From NCBI GenBank assembly GCA_032716605.1, contig CM064480.1, forward strand, positions 28,076,129 through 28,140,128: a DNA stretch of 64,000 nucleotides, given 5' to 3'. Below the pieces are notes generated by a model that searched no databases, was not told the DNA's origin, and worked only from the letters and a program-made list of their open reading frames with translations. Below, piece after piece: positions 1 through 12,538 of this stretch (position 1 is its first letter; each line of letters opens with the position of its first letter). The stretch is from Paralithodes platypus. Its lineage: Eukaryota > Arthropoda > Malacostraca > Decapoda > Lithodidae. The position numbers were made by a program, and so were the translations under genes.

Positions 1-1920
1 CCATTCTTCAATTCTAGAAAGGTCCTGGTTCAGAGAAATTGCAGTGCTTATTTTTGAATTTATAAGATCGGGTTGGGTGAAAGAATTGGTAAATGTGAAG
101 GAACTGTGGAGTGTTGAGTCATCTGCGTAGGAATGTATTGGATTATGAGTGGTAGATATGAGATCATTGATATGAATGAGGAACAGAGTTGGGGCCAAAA
201 CTGATCCCTGGGGAACACCAGCATTTATTGAGTGAAATTGAGAATAAAGGCCCTCTACCATTACACATATTTTTCTGTTATGAAGATAAGAAGAAATTAG
301 TGGAACTAATGATGCAAGGCCGTAGTGTGACATCTTCGGCAATAAGGATTGATGCCAGACTCTATCAAATGCCTTTGATATATCCAGTGCTATTGTATGT
401 GTTTCACCATGTTGGTCTGTAGCTTGGTTGATTTGATGCGTAAGAAGGCAAAGAATGTCTGCAGTTGATCGACATCGTCTAAAACCATATTGCCTATCAC
501 TGATTAATTTATTATTCTCAAGATGCTTAATTATGTGATTATTTAATATAATTTCAAAGACTTTACCAAGAGTGGAAGTTATAGCTATTGGTCTGTAGTT
601 TGATGGATCTGAAGAGGCACCTTTTTTAGGAACTGGATGGATGTTTGCTTCTTTCCAGGGTACTGGGAAGCATGAGGTATGAGTACATAGACGGAAATTT
701 TTTGCCAATACAGGAGCGAGCACCAAGGAGCAATTCTTAACCTCTGAAGTGCGCATGGGGGTAATTAGACACCTCTCCCTGTGCGCATGTATTTGAGGTG
801 TTTCCGTCACTAAAATATTCATTGTACCATTAATAGCATTAATACTTATCCATATGCGCCTATTATGGGTTGATTATAAAGGTATTAACCTGAAACAACA
901 ATAAAACGAGTGAAAACAGCGTTTGGATGGTCAAAATCGGAGATATAGCCCGCGAGTTGTATAATGTATGGGTGAGGCAAGCTGCTTTCCTGCCAATTTC
1001 CCCCAAGGCCACTGAGACACAGTCGATCGATACTCTCTCTCTCTCTCTTGCATTCGCTTGCTATCAGTGATGACCACACCCTGCAACCGGATTTCTAATG
1101 TTAGCACGAAAATATACCTCAGAATAAGAGAATAACAAGGAAAATAGGTGATAACTGAAGGAGAGGAGGAAAGTGGGGAAGGAGGGGAGGTAGAGGACTG
1201 AGATTTTGCATGGCCCAGGGGCCAAAAAAAAATAAAAAAATACAAAAATAAAAAAAAAATTTTTTTTTTTCCGATGTCAAAAGTTGATTTTTTTTTTCTC
1301 TGACTCTTAAGAGTCTCCTGGCAGTCCGCCGGGGGAACTCTTAAGAGTCTCCCCGCAGTTCCCGGGTTAAGTACTATTGGAGGAATTTCATCTGGACCAG
1401 GAGCCTTATCTACTGAGAGATTCTGCAAAATAGTTTTGACATGTCTGGTGTGGATCTTAAGTGAGGGAATTTCAGGCGAATTAAAATTAAGTACAGGGAC
1501 ATCTTGATTTATTTCATCTAAGGTTGAGTTGGTGGAGAAAATATCCGCAAGAAGGTTAGCTTTACCTCGTGGGTCACTTACAAGATTGCCAGTCGGAGAT
1601 TTTAATGGTGGAATGGATGAAGCAGTTGTGAAGTTGGATTTGAATGAGTTAAGAGTAGACCAAAATATTGTATTATCATTTGGATTATTTAGAAGTTTAT
1701 ATGCCTGTTTGTGGAGAAAGTTTGATTTAGTTAGGTTTAATACAGTTTTGGCATGATTTCTGATGTTTCTAAAGTAATTAAAGGCTTCATGTGTTTTTGA
1801 TCTTGTGTATGCATTGTAGGCTATTGCTTTTTGTTCAGTTACTCTAGCACAATTATGGTCAAACCATTTAGGTGAATTAGATCTTTTAATGTACTTTTGA
1901 TGAGGAATAAAAGTTTCCAT
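1..1920 (-). pseudogene. LINE A reverse transcriptase ORF, broken
   Basis: The minus-strand reading frame opening at 1920 carries a domain linking the endonuclease to the RT (rich in KTHEAFNYFRNIRNHAK-type basic sequence). It then enters the first RT block with the motif DKAPGPDEIPP, typical of non-LTR RTs. At 1367 the frame enters the TTAA-flanked insertion and becomes nonsense; the RT continues below 740. The protein would copy element RNA at a nicked target site. No complete ORF exists here because of the insertion and the window edge. Confidence 0.75.
741..1366. mobile_element. TTAA-flanked non-autonomous DNA element inside LINE A (626 bp)
   Basis: TTAA stands at 737-740 and again at 1367-1370. 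The uninterrupted LINE copy has a single TTAA at the same place (23259-23262), so the block is an insertion with TTAA duplication. The ends are weakly inverted (CCTCTGAAGTGCG against CCCGGGAACTGCG). The right end holds a direct repeat with CTCTTAAGAGTCTCC at two sites about 33 bp apart. A low-complexity A/T tract lies at 1226-1298. No transposase is encoded. TTAA specificity suggests piggyBac-type mobilisation; that is inference. Confidence 0.85.
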
Positions 1921-1943
1921 TCCAATTTTTACAAAATCTTGTA

Positions 1944-1984
1944 AGGTTAGGTTAAGTTAGCATAAGTTAGGTTAGGTTAGGTTA
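1944..1984 (+). repeat. TTAGG-like short interstitial array
   Basis: Several near-perfect GGTTA steps occur in about 40 bp, abutting the 5' edge of LINE A. TTAGG is the usual arthropod telomere repeat. The tract is too short to be a telomere. Another short CCTAA run is at 49750-49771. Confidence 0.5.
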
Positions 1985-2275
1985 GAACTTAAGAAACCAG
2001 AATTCTGCATAAGGCCGAACGGCCCACACGAGGCAGATCCCATGCACACCCAACCCATATCATTCATATGACTATCAAGTTTGCACTTGAAACTTTCTAC
2101 CGTTCCTGAGCTATCATATATCATATCTCCTATACATCTTCGTTTTTCTAATGAATGCTTGCCAAGGGTTATCAGCCTCTCCTCATATGATAAATTTCTA
2201 ACAATGTGGATCATTTGCGTCATTCTTCATTGGATTGCCTCCAGAGAGTCAATGAAACAAATATATATATATATA
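1985..2275. repeat. Dispersed repeat with GGCCCACACGAGGCAGATCCC-type core, ending in (TA)n
   Basis: The core resembles the units of the tandem array at 38930-40440: cropped 'gccgaacggcccacac' followed by a GGCAGATCCC block and 'cacacccaaccca'. The segment ends in a short TA microsatellite at 2261-2275. No coding function is visible. Bases 2280-2557 that follow are AT-rich with ATT trinucleotide runs, and I see nothing else there. Confidence 0.5.
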
Positions 2276-2557
2276 AATCAATAGCATCCAATTACCGTCC
2301 CATTAGTCTCACATCAATCATAGGAAAGCTATTAGTCAATAATTGCTAGTAAAATTAGAAACCACTTAGAAACATTTTGTTTTTAATAACATTGCCTAAT
2401 TAAATATTATGACAGATTTTCATAATATGCCATTTTCTCCTACCCAGAAGAATATGTCATTTCTTCCTGTGGCTTTTTTTCCAGTGCCCTTATTTCCGGT
2501 GCCTTTTTTATTATTAGTAGTATTATTAGTATTACAATTATTACAATTATTATTTTA

Positions 2558-4005
2558 TTATTAGGGGTTCGTCCCCTACGGGGAACCCCTATTGTAATCA
2601 TTAAACCTGGGATTTCATCCAAATTCTTCTTACGCGCCGGTTTCGACGCAATAACTCCAGAACCGCTTTTTGGATCGGGATCAAACTTTCACAAGAGGTG
2701 CGTTTTTGTATTGGGCAACTTTTGATATGCTAAACATCCGGCATGGCGGCCAAACAGGTCCGTGGCAGCCGATTTCCCGAAAAACTTGACACCTAAATAC
2801 CGTCTCTCCCACTCACAGGAAACGACTGGGCTTTGGCATACGCACTCCCCTACTAATGCTCCGCAAATTTTATAGAGAAGGTTTTGCTTTTGCACGTGGG
2901 TTTTTTTCCGGCAATATTGAAAAAACCTCGAATTCCACTTAAAATTCCACATCTTCAAAACTACGCCGATGATCAAAGCCATGCTTGCGTAGTTGGGTGA
3001 GGCTCGCGATTCCGAACGTTTTGATACCAAAAGAATATAAATGGGTGGAATAGTTTGGCCGCAGCATTGAAAACTGTCTATTCTTAAATTACTTTAAAAC
3101 CGCATTCGCTACCCACACAAAGTTTACCGTCTACAGTCTATAGGCTTCCACGCATCCCCCAGTTTTCCTTAATAACATAATCTCTTTATTATTCAGATCT
3201 ACCATTTGTTTTTTATTTAACTCTCTCAAAACAGTTCGAGTCCCTACGAATTCCAGCAATTATTTAGCCAACCTACCTATACATACCTACCCTACCAAAT
3301 GATAATGATAATTCAAATTTATTTTTGGTGAATGACGAATGACAGAGTATTGGCTATGGATTTTAACAATTCCTCCCTTTGCCAAATGCTTAGTTTAATA
3401 ACAATGATATGGACTTTTAAAGTTTTGGCAATTGCCCATGTGACTCGTATTTTAACCCTCCTAAAGTGTTACCACGAAATACCGCTAGATCCTTTCTCAA
3501 AAGTCGCTAGCATGTTGCTACATAGCCAAACAATGTTAGGATAATGCTGCAATTTCTAAAGAGTTTTGGTTTGTTTGTTTTGCAAATTTTACAATGTAGT
3601 ATGACTAGAATATATCTCTAGATATAAAAGAAATAGCTGCTAGATTGAAGTAAATAGCTCTACATTTAGCGGTAATATGTAGCTTTACAACTGGCAACTC
3701 TGCAACCACCACCTCCCTCCCACCCTCCCAGTATGTCTCCACAAAATACCGCTAGATCCTTTCTCAAAAGTCGCTAGCATGTTGCTACATAGTCAAACAA
3801 TGTTAGAATAATGCTGCAATTTCTAAAGAGTTTTGGTTTGTTTGTTTTGCAAATTTTACAATGTAATATGACTAGAATGTCTGAAATTTTTAAATTATCC
3901 CTAGTAAATCTCTCTAGATATGAAAAATGGCTGCTAAATTGAAGTAAATAGCTCTACATCTAGCGGTAATATGTAGCGATACAAATGGCAACACTGCCTA
4001 GCCCT
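2558..4005. repeat. Dispersed repeat R1 copy 1 (~1.45 kb)
   Basis: Near-identical over its length to 36675-38385. It opens with a potential hairpin in which AGGGGTTC and GGGGAACCCCT face each other around 2562-2590. The distal part consists of units bounded by TACCGCTAGAT and ATYTAGCGGTA (3480-3674 and 3747-3968). Unit 1 lacks a roughly 30-bp block present in the other units. No transposase frame is visible, so this is a non-autonomous or non-coding repeat of unknown class. Confidence 0.8.
3480..3968. repeat. Two R1 subunits with inverted TACCGCTAGAT ends
   Basis: Units 3480-3674 and 3747-3968 each start TACCGCTAGATCC and end with its inverse, ATYTAGCGGTA, so each unit could be a short inverted-repeat element. 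The R1 copy at 36.7-38.4 kb has three units (37563-37786, 37859-38081, 38129-38353), so the unit number varies between copies. Confidence 0.7.
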
Positions 4006-4599
4006 TCCTTCCTACCTCCCTCCTCCCTCATCTAGCAAAAGTATCAACAACCACTCTAGTGAACTTTTGGTATTTAGTTTATTCAGCTTAATACTATTTA
4101 TCCACATAAAATAGAAACCTATCACGATTTTTGTCTAATACAACCATAGACAATGCTATTACATATTATTTGAACATGATGTCGAATTTAGCAGTTGCTG
4201 TTTACCTTGAACAGTAATGACAGAACCGAAAGCTTCTCTTGCCGTGTAGTACTCAAAGAAAGCAGGGTACTTAAGCCGGCCCATACCGAACTGTTACCAA
4301 GTCAGAGATGCAGAGGTAACTTTCACAATGCATTATAACCCTAGACAGACACCAATATACCACTAAATCAGACAAATATCACTACAAAAAAGATAGGAAA
4401 ATATTATATTAATGTCCTTGGTATTTGAAATTATGCAAATGAGTAAAATCCATTATGATATAATGATAATGGGATTGATTAGTATCTGGCAACAGTGTTC
4501 AACTATAATTTTCTGAATGTATGCGAACTTTGGAGTATTTATCCCATTAATATACACATCTATCACTATTTAAATTTAATACAACCATGCACAGTGCTA

Positions 4600-5530
4600 T
4601 TACATATTATTTGAACATAGGATGCTCTTTCCTTAAAACCATTTTCTATATCTATTCACGAAAAATATAGGCCTAGCCTAGGCAGCGCTACCGGTAGGTA
4701 TGAATTTATCAGTTCGAATTTTGATTGAGAGTGGGATTAGGCCTAGGCCTAGCCTAGGGCTTAACATGGGATACTGTTTGGGGGTTGGGAATAGACTCAG
4801 GCTGCTTTAGGCCTAATTAGGTAAAAATAGTCAAATCGAGACAATTGCACAGCCAACATAGCCTAGGCCTATTAAGCAAATATTTTACCAATCTACAATA
4901 GGCCTAGTCTATTCGCTGTAAGTAGGCAAGAAATCATGACCTAGGCTATAACCTCTGTAACTAAAAAACAACTAGGCCTAGAGTGATCAAGCTAATATGT
5001 CTACCATTTGGGAAGAGTCAGTCAAGGAATAGCCTAGATGTGGAAATTTACAGCCAATTTGCTCTAGCCCTATTTGAGATACAGAGGTTAGAGGTCATTG
5101 TTGAAGCCCCCCCCCCTCATGACATATTGTCATCATCTTATATATTGCCAGCAGGGGGCAAATAACAAAAAAAAATCGCCGTCAAAATAGACGCGAACTT
5201 AACCACGGCGATCGACACATATAAACATGGCGGGGGAGGTGTCGGACGTTTGCAATAAAGTTCCTGTCTATTTTGAATGCCATTGGATACAATAATATGT
5301 TGAGGGGGGCTTTGCCCCCCCCCCCTCCCATGACATATTTTCACCATCATATATATTGCCAGCAGGGGGCAATAACCGAAAAAATTGCCATCAAAATAGA
5401 CACCTTTATGAATAGGTTAGCCTTTAGGCTCTAGGCCTATCGGCAAGAGTTGCGTTGTATAGGCTATCCTAGTGTTTACTAATTTATAGGCTACCCCTTT
5501 GAAAGGACATTAGCCGGGTAGGATGTAGTT
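4600..5530. repeat. AGGCCTAGG-rich low-complexity region
   Basis: Dense overlapping occurrences of the palindromes AGGCCT and CCTAGG. The same word recurs at 5940-6180, 7100-7360, 8080-8310, 9260-9510, 10220-10450 and 33470-34850. The stretch 4030-4600 just before it shows no gene and no clear repeat structure. Confidence 0.6.
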
Positions 5531-5860
5531 ACCGGGTGTATCGCCAGCCTTGTTTACACTACGCGTACGCGTAGTGGCGTCGGACGCTTGCCATCCTTTT
5601 CCTGTCTATTTTGACTGCCTTTGGATACAATAATATGTTGAGGTTGGGCTTTGCCCCCCTTCACCCTCCCATGACATATTGTCATCATAATATATATTTC
5701 CAGCAGGGGGCAAATAACCAAAATAAGTCTCCGTCAAATTAGACACGAACTTAACAACACCGATCGACAAATGTAAACATGACGGAGGCGGCGGACGTCT
5801 GCAATCATGTTCCCGTCTATTTTGAATGCCAATGGATACAATAATATGTTGAGGGTGCCA
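5090..5860. repeat. Repeat H, several adjacent partial copies
   Basis: Recurrent blocks: a GGATACAATAATATGTTGAGG block, a CATGACATATTGTCATCAT palindrome, a GCCAGCAGGGGGCAAATA block, and a CGATCGAC ... ATGTAAACATG block. They occur here at 5100-5300, 5310-5400 and 5570-5860. More copies are at 6200-6460, 6520-6610 (inverted), 8350-8700, 10490-10960 and 23414-23600. The internal palindromes and mixed orientations suggest a foldback or MITE-like element. The ends are not resolved. Confidence 0.65.
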
Positions 5861-5869
5861 GCAGGGGGC

Positions 5870-8800
5870 AAAATAGACAAATACACCAAAAATTGGGTGT
5901 GGGGGCGGCAGCCCCCACCCATAATAGCCTACTATGATAGGTTAGGTAAGATTGTTAGGTTAGGCTAGGCTAATGTCCTTTCAAAGGGGTATAGGCCTAG
6001 TAAACACTAGGATAGCCTATACCCGGTGAAAGGTAAGTCCTGCTGTAGTCACCTTGAATGCTACCTTAAATTGTAATATTAGACTAGGCCTAGCCTATAG
6101 ATAAAATAGCTTAGCCTACTCATTTATTGTAGCCTATAATATAGGCCTAGCCGGGCAGAATGTAGAGTTCGGGCGTACCGCCACCAATGTTTACACTACG
6201 CAGAGCGGCGACGAAAGCTTGCCATCATGTTCCCGTCCATTTTGAATGCCGTTGGATACAATAATATGTTGAGGGGGGCAAACACCCCCATGACATATTG
6301 TCATCATCATATAATTTGCCAGCAGGGGGCAAATAGGCCTAACCAAACTGCGGCGATCGACCATGTAAACATGACGGCGGCGGCGGCAGTGGACGCATGC
6401 GATCATGTTCCCGTCTATTTTGACTGCCATTGGATACAATAATATGTTGAGGGAAGGGCTTTGCAGATTTGTTTTTGGTTGTTTGCCCCCTACTGGCAAT
6501 ATAATATATGATGATGATAACATGTCATGGGGGGGGTGAGGGGGGGCTTTCAACATATTATTGTATCCAATGGCATTCAAAATAGACAGGAACATTATTC
6601 CAAGCGTCCAACGCCGACACCGCCGCGGCTGCTGAAGAACAAGGAAGTTAGCAATAGGTTTCATTGTGAACTGGAGGAAATTAATAGAAATAAGGAAGCT
6701 AGGCCTAGCGATGTAAATAGTCAATGGAATTCCCTTAATAATGACAATTATATGTATAGGTATAAAGTAAAAACAATATATTTTACATAATTTATTGCAT
6801 ATCTTACATATTTACACAAATATATTAAAAATAGTTTAACCACACCACTGAGTTCCCCCAAAATACTCTAATAGGGCTGGCCTGAAGAATTAGATCAAGA
6901 TGGACAACCAATCAAGATATGATAGGTAGGGAAGGGCAGGTGAACAAATCTAGGACGGTGAAGATACGCAGACATTTCTCGCCATTTCACCAATTCAGCC
7001 ACACCACATGAGTTCCACAGCAGAACTCTTATAGGGTAGAGCCGAAAGATGAGGCAAGAACTGCTACACTGCAGCACAGCACCATGCTGGTTTTACTCAG
7101 ATTTTGTGAGTTTTAATTTAGCCTAGCCTAGGCCTAAGAGTTCAGATTTGCAAAATGCACCCCATACTAGCCTACCCATAGCCTAATAGGCCTAGTGATT
7201 CTTTTTTGGCAGACCACCCACAAATTTTCATATAGCCTAGGCCTAGGCTAGCCTAAGTTCTGGAATGCATGTTGGAATAGCCTTTCCTATAAACTGTAGG
7301 CTAGGCTACTTCCTTTTAATTTAAGTTTGATTCTTTGGAAAAATCTATTAGGCCTAGACCAGGGCAGGAAAGTAACATTTAAAATGACGTGTAAAAATTC
7401 GCCCATAAACGGCGGGCCGCTATGTTATTGTAATTTGGGAGCTTATTTCGTCTGTTGATTGACTTTTCCTTAATTGGGGATCCTATGAATTAGCACAGAT
7501 GATGATGACTTACCGTACATCATAATACGTGACGGGCCGATGTGGGGGGGCAGAGCCGCAGAGACCCCCTCAACATATTTTGTGTCCCACAGTAACTTTT
7601 AATGGGATGGATGTAGTTACCGGGTGTACGGTCATCATGTTTACATAGGGCGATCGCCGCGGTTAACTTCGCGTCTATTTTGACGGCGATTTTTTTCGGC
7701 ATATTTCATTTTATTCACTTCCTTTTATATTTAGGCTATAATCTAGCTTTGGCACAACAATAACCCTAACCTAGTCTTTCTTAAAGATTCTTCTAATCTT
7801 CCAGTAGCCTATAGCCTAATTTAGGTCATTTTTAAAGGCACACAATTAAATGGTTGGTATTTTAAACGACACTAGTGCAGCATTATGAGAAACAATTTAT
7901 TAGAGATAATAGGCAACAATAGATTCTCCATATTTTTCTCCATAGGCTATAGTCCGCATGGAGGATTTTCGTTATCGACAAATTGAAAAAAATCCCACTT
8001 CACAGACAAAATAGACAAATACACCAAAAATTGGGGTGTGGGGGTAGCAGCCCCCACCCATAATAGCCTACTATAATAGGTTAGTAAGGTTGTTAGGTTA
8101 GGCTAGGCTAATGTCCTTTCAAAGGGGTATAGGCCTAGTAAACACTAGGATTGCCTATACCTGGTCAAGGGTAAGTCCTGCTGTAGTCAACTTGAATGCT
8201 ACCTTAAATTGTAATATTAGACTAGGCATAGCCTATAGATAAAATAGCCTAGCCTACTTATTTATTGTAGCCTATAATATAGGCCTAGCCGGGTAGAATG
8301 TAGAGTTCGGGCTTACCGCCACCATTGTTTACACTGCGCAGAGCGGCGATGGAAGCTTGCCATCATGTTCCCGTCCATTTTGAATGCCGTTGGATACGAT
8401 AATATGTTGAGGGGGGCAAACACCCCCTATGACATATTGTCATCATCATATAATTTGCCAGCAGGGGGCAAATAGGCCTAACCAAACTGCGGCGATCGAC
8501 CATGTAAATATGACGGCGGCGGCGGCAGTGGACGCTTGCGATCATGTTCCCGTCTATTTTGACTGCCATTGGATACAATAATATGTTGAGGGAAGGGCTT
8601 TGCAGATTTTTGTTTGGTTGTTTGCCCCCCTACTGGCAATATAATATATGATGATGATAACATGTCATGGGGGTGGTGAGGGGGGGCTTTCAACATATTA
8701 TTGTATCCAATGGCATTCAAAATAGACAGGAACATTATTCCAAGCGTCCAACGCCGACACCGCCGCGGCTGCTGAAGAACAAGGAAGTTAGCAATAGGTT

Positions 8801-10795
8801 TCATTGTGAACTGGAGGAAATTAATAGAAATAAGGAAGCTAGGCCTAGCGATGTAAATAGTCAATGGAATTTCCTTAATAATGACAATTATATGTATAGG
8901 TATAAAGTAAAAACAATATATTTTACATAATTTATTGCATATCTTACATATTTACACAAATATATATTAAAAATAGTTTAACCACACCACTGAGTTCCCC
9001 CAAAATACTCTAATAGGGCTGGCCTGAAGAATTAGATCAAGATGGACAACCAATCAAGATATGATAGGTAGGGAAGGGCAGGTGAACAAATCTAGGACGG
9101 TGAAGATACGCAGACATTTCTCGCCATTTCACCAATTCAGCCACACCACATGAGTTCCACAGCAGAACTCTTATAGGGTAGAGCCGAAAGATGAGGCAAG
9201 AACTGCTACACTGCAGCACAGCACCATGCTGGTTTTACTCAGATTTTGTGAGTTTTAATTTAGCCTAGCCTAGGCCTAAGAGTTCAGATTTGCAAAATGC
9301 ACCCCATACTAGCCTACCCATAGCCTAATAGGCCTAGTGATTCTTTTTTTGGCAGACCACCCACAAATTTTCATATAGCCTAGGCCTAGGCTAGCCTAAG
9401 TTCTGGAATGCATGTTGGAATAGCCTTTCCTATAAACTGTAGGCTAGGCTACTTCCTTTTAATTTAAGTTTGATTCTTTGGAAAAATCTATTAGGCCTAG
9501 ACCAGGGCAGGAAAGTAACATTTAAAATGACGTGTAAAAATTCGCCCATAAACGGCGGGCCGCTATGTTATTGTAATTTGGGAGCTTATTTCGTCTGTTG
9601 ATTGACTTTTCCTTAATTGGGGATCCTATGAATTAGTACAGATGATGATGACTTACCGTACATCATAATACGTGACGGGCCGATGTGGGGGGGCAGAGCC
9701 GCAGAGACCCCCTCAACATATTTTGTGTCCCACAGTAACTTTTAATGGGATGGATGTAGTTACCGGGTGTACGGTCATCATGTTTACATAGGGCGATCGC
9801 CGCGGTTAACTTCGCGTCTATTTTGACGGCGATTTTTTTCGGCATATTTCATTTTATTCACTTCCTTTTATATTTAGGCTATAATCTAGCTTTGGCACAA
9901 CAATAACCCTAACCTAGTCTTTCTTAAAGATTCTTCTAATCTTCCAGTAGCCTATAGCCTAATTTAGGTCATTTTTAAAGGCACACAATTAAATGGTTGG
10001 TATTTTAAACGACACTAGTGCAGCATTATGAGAAACAATTTATTAGAGATAATAGGCAACAATAGATTCTCCATATTTTTCTCCATAGGCTATAGTCCGC
10101 ATGGAGGATTTTCGTTATCGACAAATTGAAAAAAATCCCACTTCACAGACAAAATAGACAAATACACCAAAAATTGGGGTGTGGGGGTAGCAGCCCCCAC
10201 CCATAATAGCCTACTATAATAGGTTAGTAAGGTTGTTAGGTTAGGCTAGGCTAATGTCCTTTCAAAGGGGTATAGGCCTAGTAAACACTAGGATTGCCTA
10301 TACCTGGTCAAGGGTAAGTCCTGCTGTAGTCAACTTGAATGCTACCTTAAATTGTAATATTAGACTAGGCATAGCCTATAGATAAAATAGCCTAGCCTAC
10401 TTATTTATTGTAGCCTATAATATAGGCCTAGCCGGGTAGAATGTAGAGTTCGGGCTTACCGCCACCATTGTTTACACTGCGCAGAGCGGCGATGGAAGCT
10501 TGCCATCATGTTCCCGTCCATTTTGAATGCCGTTGGATACGATAATATGTTGAGGGGGGCAAACACCCCCTATGACATATTGTCATCATCATATAATTTG
10601 CCAGCAGGGGGCAAATAGGCCTAACCAAAAAAAATCGTCGTCAAAAACTCAAAATAAACGCGAACTTACAGTAACTGCGGCGATCGACCATGTAAACATG
10701 ACGGCGGCGGCGGCGGTGGACGCTTGCGATCATGTTCCCGTCTAATTTGACTGCCATTGGATACTATAATATGTTGAGGGGAGGGCTTTGCGGCA
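5870..10795. repeat. Tandem segmental array, ~2.14-kb unit x 2.3
   Basis: The landmark CAAAATAGACAAATACACC starts at 5870, 8007 and 10150, giving periods of 2137 and 2143 bp. Units 1 and 2 match throughout apart from a few point changes and small indels. Unit 3 is partial and carries an extra ~40 bp near 10628-10670. Each unit contains AGGCCTA-rich DNA, two opposed H blocks and an AT-rich spacer. The short open frames inside recur only because the DNA is duplicated; none looks like a gene. Confidence 0.9.
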
Positions 10796-10978
10796 ATTTT
10801 TTTGGTTGTTTGCCCCCTACTGGCAATATATATGATGATGACAACACGTCATGGGGCAAAGCCCCCCCTCAACATATTATTGTATCCAATGGCATTCAAA
10901 ATAGACGGGAACATTATCGCAAGTGTCCGACGCCGACACCGCCGCCGTCATGTTTACATATGTCGATCACCGTGGTTA
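10796..10978. repeat. Repeat H, left part of a copy split by nested insertions
   Basis: Inverted H blocks (CAACATATTATTGTATCC, then ATGTTTACATATGTCGATC) lead up to the insertion point at 10977/10978. The H sequence resumes at 20738 with GTTCGCGTCTATTTTGAAGG, and again at 23414 beyond LINE A. The copies at 7650-7690 and 9790-9835 show the comparable uninterrupted join. Confidence 0.75.
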
Positions 10979-11481
10979 AAGGCTGGTTCACACATAGCCG
11001 AGTCAGTGCGCGAGTCCAACATGAGTCACACTCGTCGATTATAGCCGTCGCTGGAGGCTGAGTCGGCCGCGAGTAGCAATTGCTCCCGAGTCAAGGAGAG
11101 TGTAACACGAGTTAACTCGAGTCAATACGAGTCAACACGTGTTAATGCAAGAGTCTGTACGAGTAACTGAGAGTCAAAACGAGTGTAACACGAACCCTAA
11201 CACAAGTGTAAAAAAATTGAAAAATAATGGCCACATTCCAGGGCACGTAAACAAAGAGTATGGACGAGTCTAACACGAGTCAACGCGATTGTTACACGGA
11301 TCAACACGATTGTTATACGGATCAACACGAAAGACAACGCGTTGACTCTCGTTGGATCTCTGTTGCACACGTGTTGACTCGTGTTACATCCGTGTAAACT
11401 CGAGTAAACTCTCGTTGATTCGTCCTACATTTTTGAAATTATAGGTTTGACTCCTGTAAGGAGATAAAGAAAACCTAATAT

Positions 11482-11788
11482 TTAGTAGTGGCCCCGTAAT
11501 CATTGACGAACATGCCTATTACATAAGGCATCCTCTTCAAACACTCATCCGCCGTAGTTTGAATCTATCGCGCAGAGCATAAAAAATTGAGGAGCCTTCA
11601 TCATGAGCGCATGCGACCTCACTCATGGCTTCAGTCATTATGAATTGGGTTCTCACTACGAAAAAACTTCTTAAAAAATAAAAACAAAAACAAAATCAGA
11701 ATAACTATTCAATAAGCTTTCCATACTATCGTGGATGTACTTGTGTGGATCTTTGACCAGACGCTGACTCAGGCGTCATTCTTCCTTC
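11482..11788. repeat. DIRS left inverted terminal repeat, with 11441-11481 end extension
   Basis: This pairs as an inverse repeat with 19817-20124, with only scattered mismatches. The outermost ~40 bp (11441-11481, starting TATAGGTTTGACTCC) is not in the right ITR but is repeated inverted in the internal complementary region. This asymmetry is expected for DIRS elements. Confidence 0.93.
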
Positions 11789-11860
11789 ACTGATATATCA
11801 AGTAAACCAAAATCCTTAATACATCAACGAATGGGAAGGGGATGGTCGGGAGGGCCCCAG

Positions 11861-11968
11861 TCGTCAATGATTACGGGGCCACTACTAAATATTAGGTTTT
11901 CTTTATCTCCTTACAGGAGTCAAACCTATAATTTATTAGTGGCCCCTCCATCATTGACGAACATGCCT
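11861..11968. repeat. DIRS internal complementary region (circle-junction template)
   Basis: The first part (11861-11932) is the reverse complement of the left extremity at 11440-11512. The second part (from 11930, ATTTATTAGTGGCCCCTCC) is the reverse complement of the right extremity at 20088-20124. The two join at AAT|TATAGG, exactly the joint expected if the element's two ends were ligated. It lies between the recombinase ORF and the ITR, as in known DIRS elements. Confidence 0.92.
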
Positions 11969-12538
11969 GATATCTAAGACTGGAGGGGGACATTCGTAAT
12001 CATATCATAACTCTAATAAAAGCAGATAATCAAACAACCACATAGTATTCTTACTTCGAAAAATATATATTTATTGGCGCAGCACATATATACAAAAGGG
12101 GGTTAAAGCAGGTGCGTGCTTCAAAGAAGCCTGCTTGATAAAAAGGGTTAACTCTTGAGACTCTGCGAACAGATCTGTAAGTTAAAAAGGCACCCCACTC
12201 AACATAAGTGGTGAAAAATAAAAACGTATAAGTTTATATGTGCACATATAACCCCATAATAGTAGTGGATATATCTCGCAAAATATAACCAATGCTTAAA
12301 ATTAATTGCTTCACAGCTAAAACTACTTACAACAACACTGTTGTTTGTACTATCATTGTACTAGCACAATTTCCTGTACTTAATAGTACAGAGAAATGTT
12401 TTCATATCACAATACCCATAACTAGAATCACAGCTCTTATACTCCGGCGGGGTCTAGGGTGTCCTATGTTACACTGACTGCACCCCCCCCCCCCCCCCCT
12501 TTTCCTTGAAATTAAACAAAAAGTGACTTAAGGGCCAC

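Larger units (their letters stand above)
1..1955 (-). mobile_element. LINE A copy 1, non-LTR retrotransposon, interrupted, extends off the window
   Basis: Minus-strand non-LTR retrotransposon. Bases 1-740 and 1367-1920 align with a second copy at 21571-23410. The two copies share the same order, and one continues where the other is interrupted. Removing the TTAA-flanked block at 741-1366 rejoins the sequence exactly as in the other copy (around 23259). The 3' part (low coordinates) runs off the window start. The 5' edge lies near 1955, where TTAGG-like repeats begin. The family is CR1/Jockey-like on general RT features; the clade is not certain. Confidence 0.85.

Noticed and set aside
1944..1984. 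True telomere
   Set aside because: Only about 40 bp of degenerate TTAGG-like sequence, flanked on both sides by ordinary interspersed repeats.
2558..2592. Hairpin at the start of R1 as a transcription terminator
   Set aside because: A bacterial-type terminator has no meaning here; the hairpin is part of a dispersed animal repeat.
6191..6724. 177-residue frame in the tandem 2.14-kb unit
   Set aside because: Runs through repeat H palindromes in both orientations; the frame differs between units through small indels, and no domain is present.
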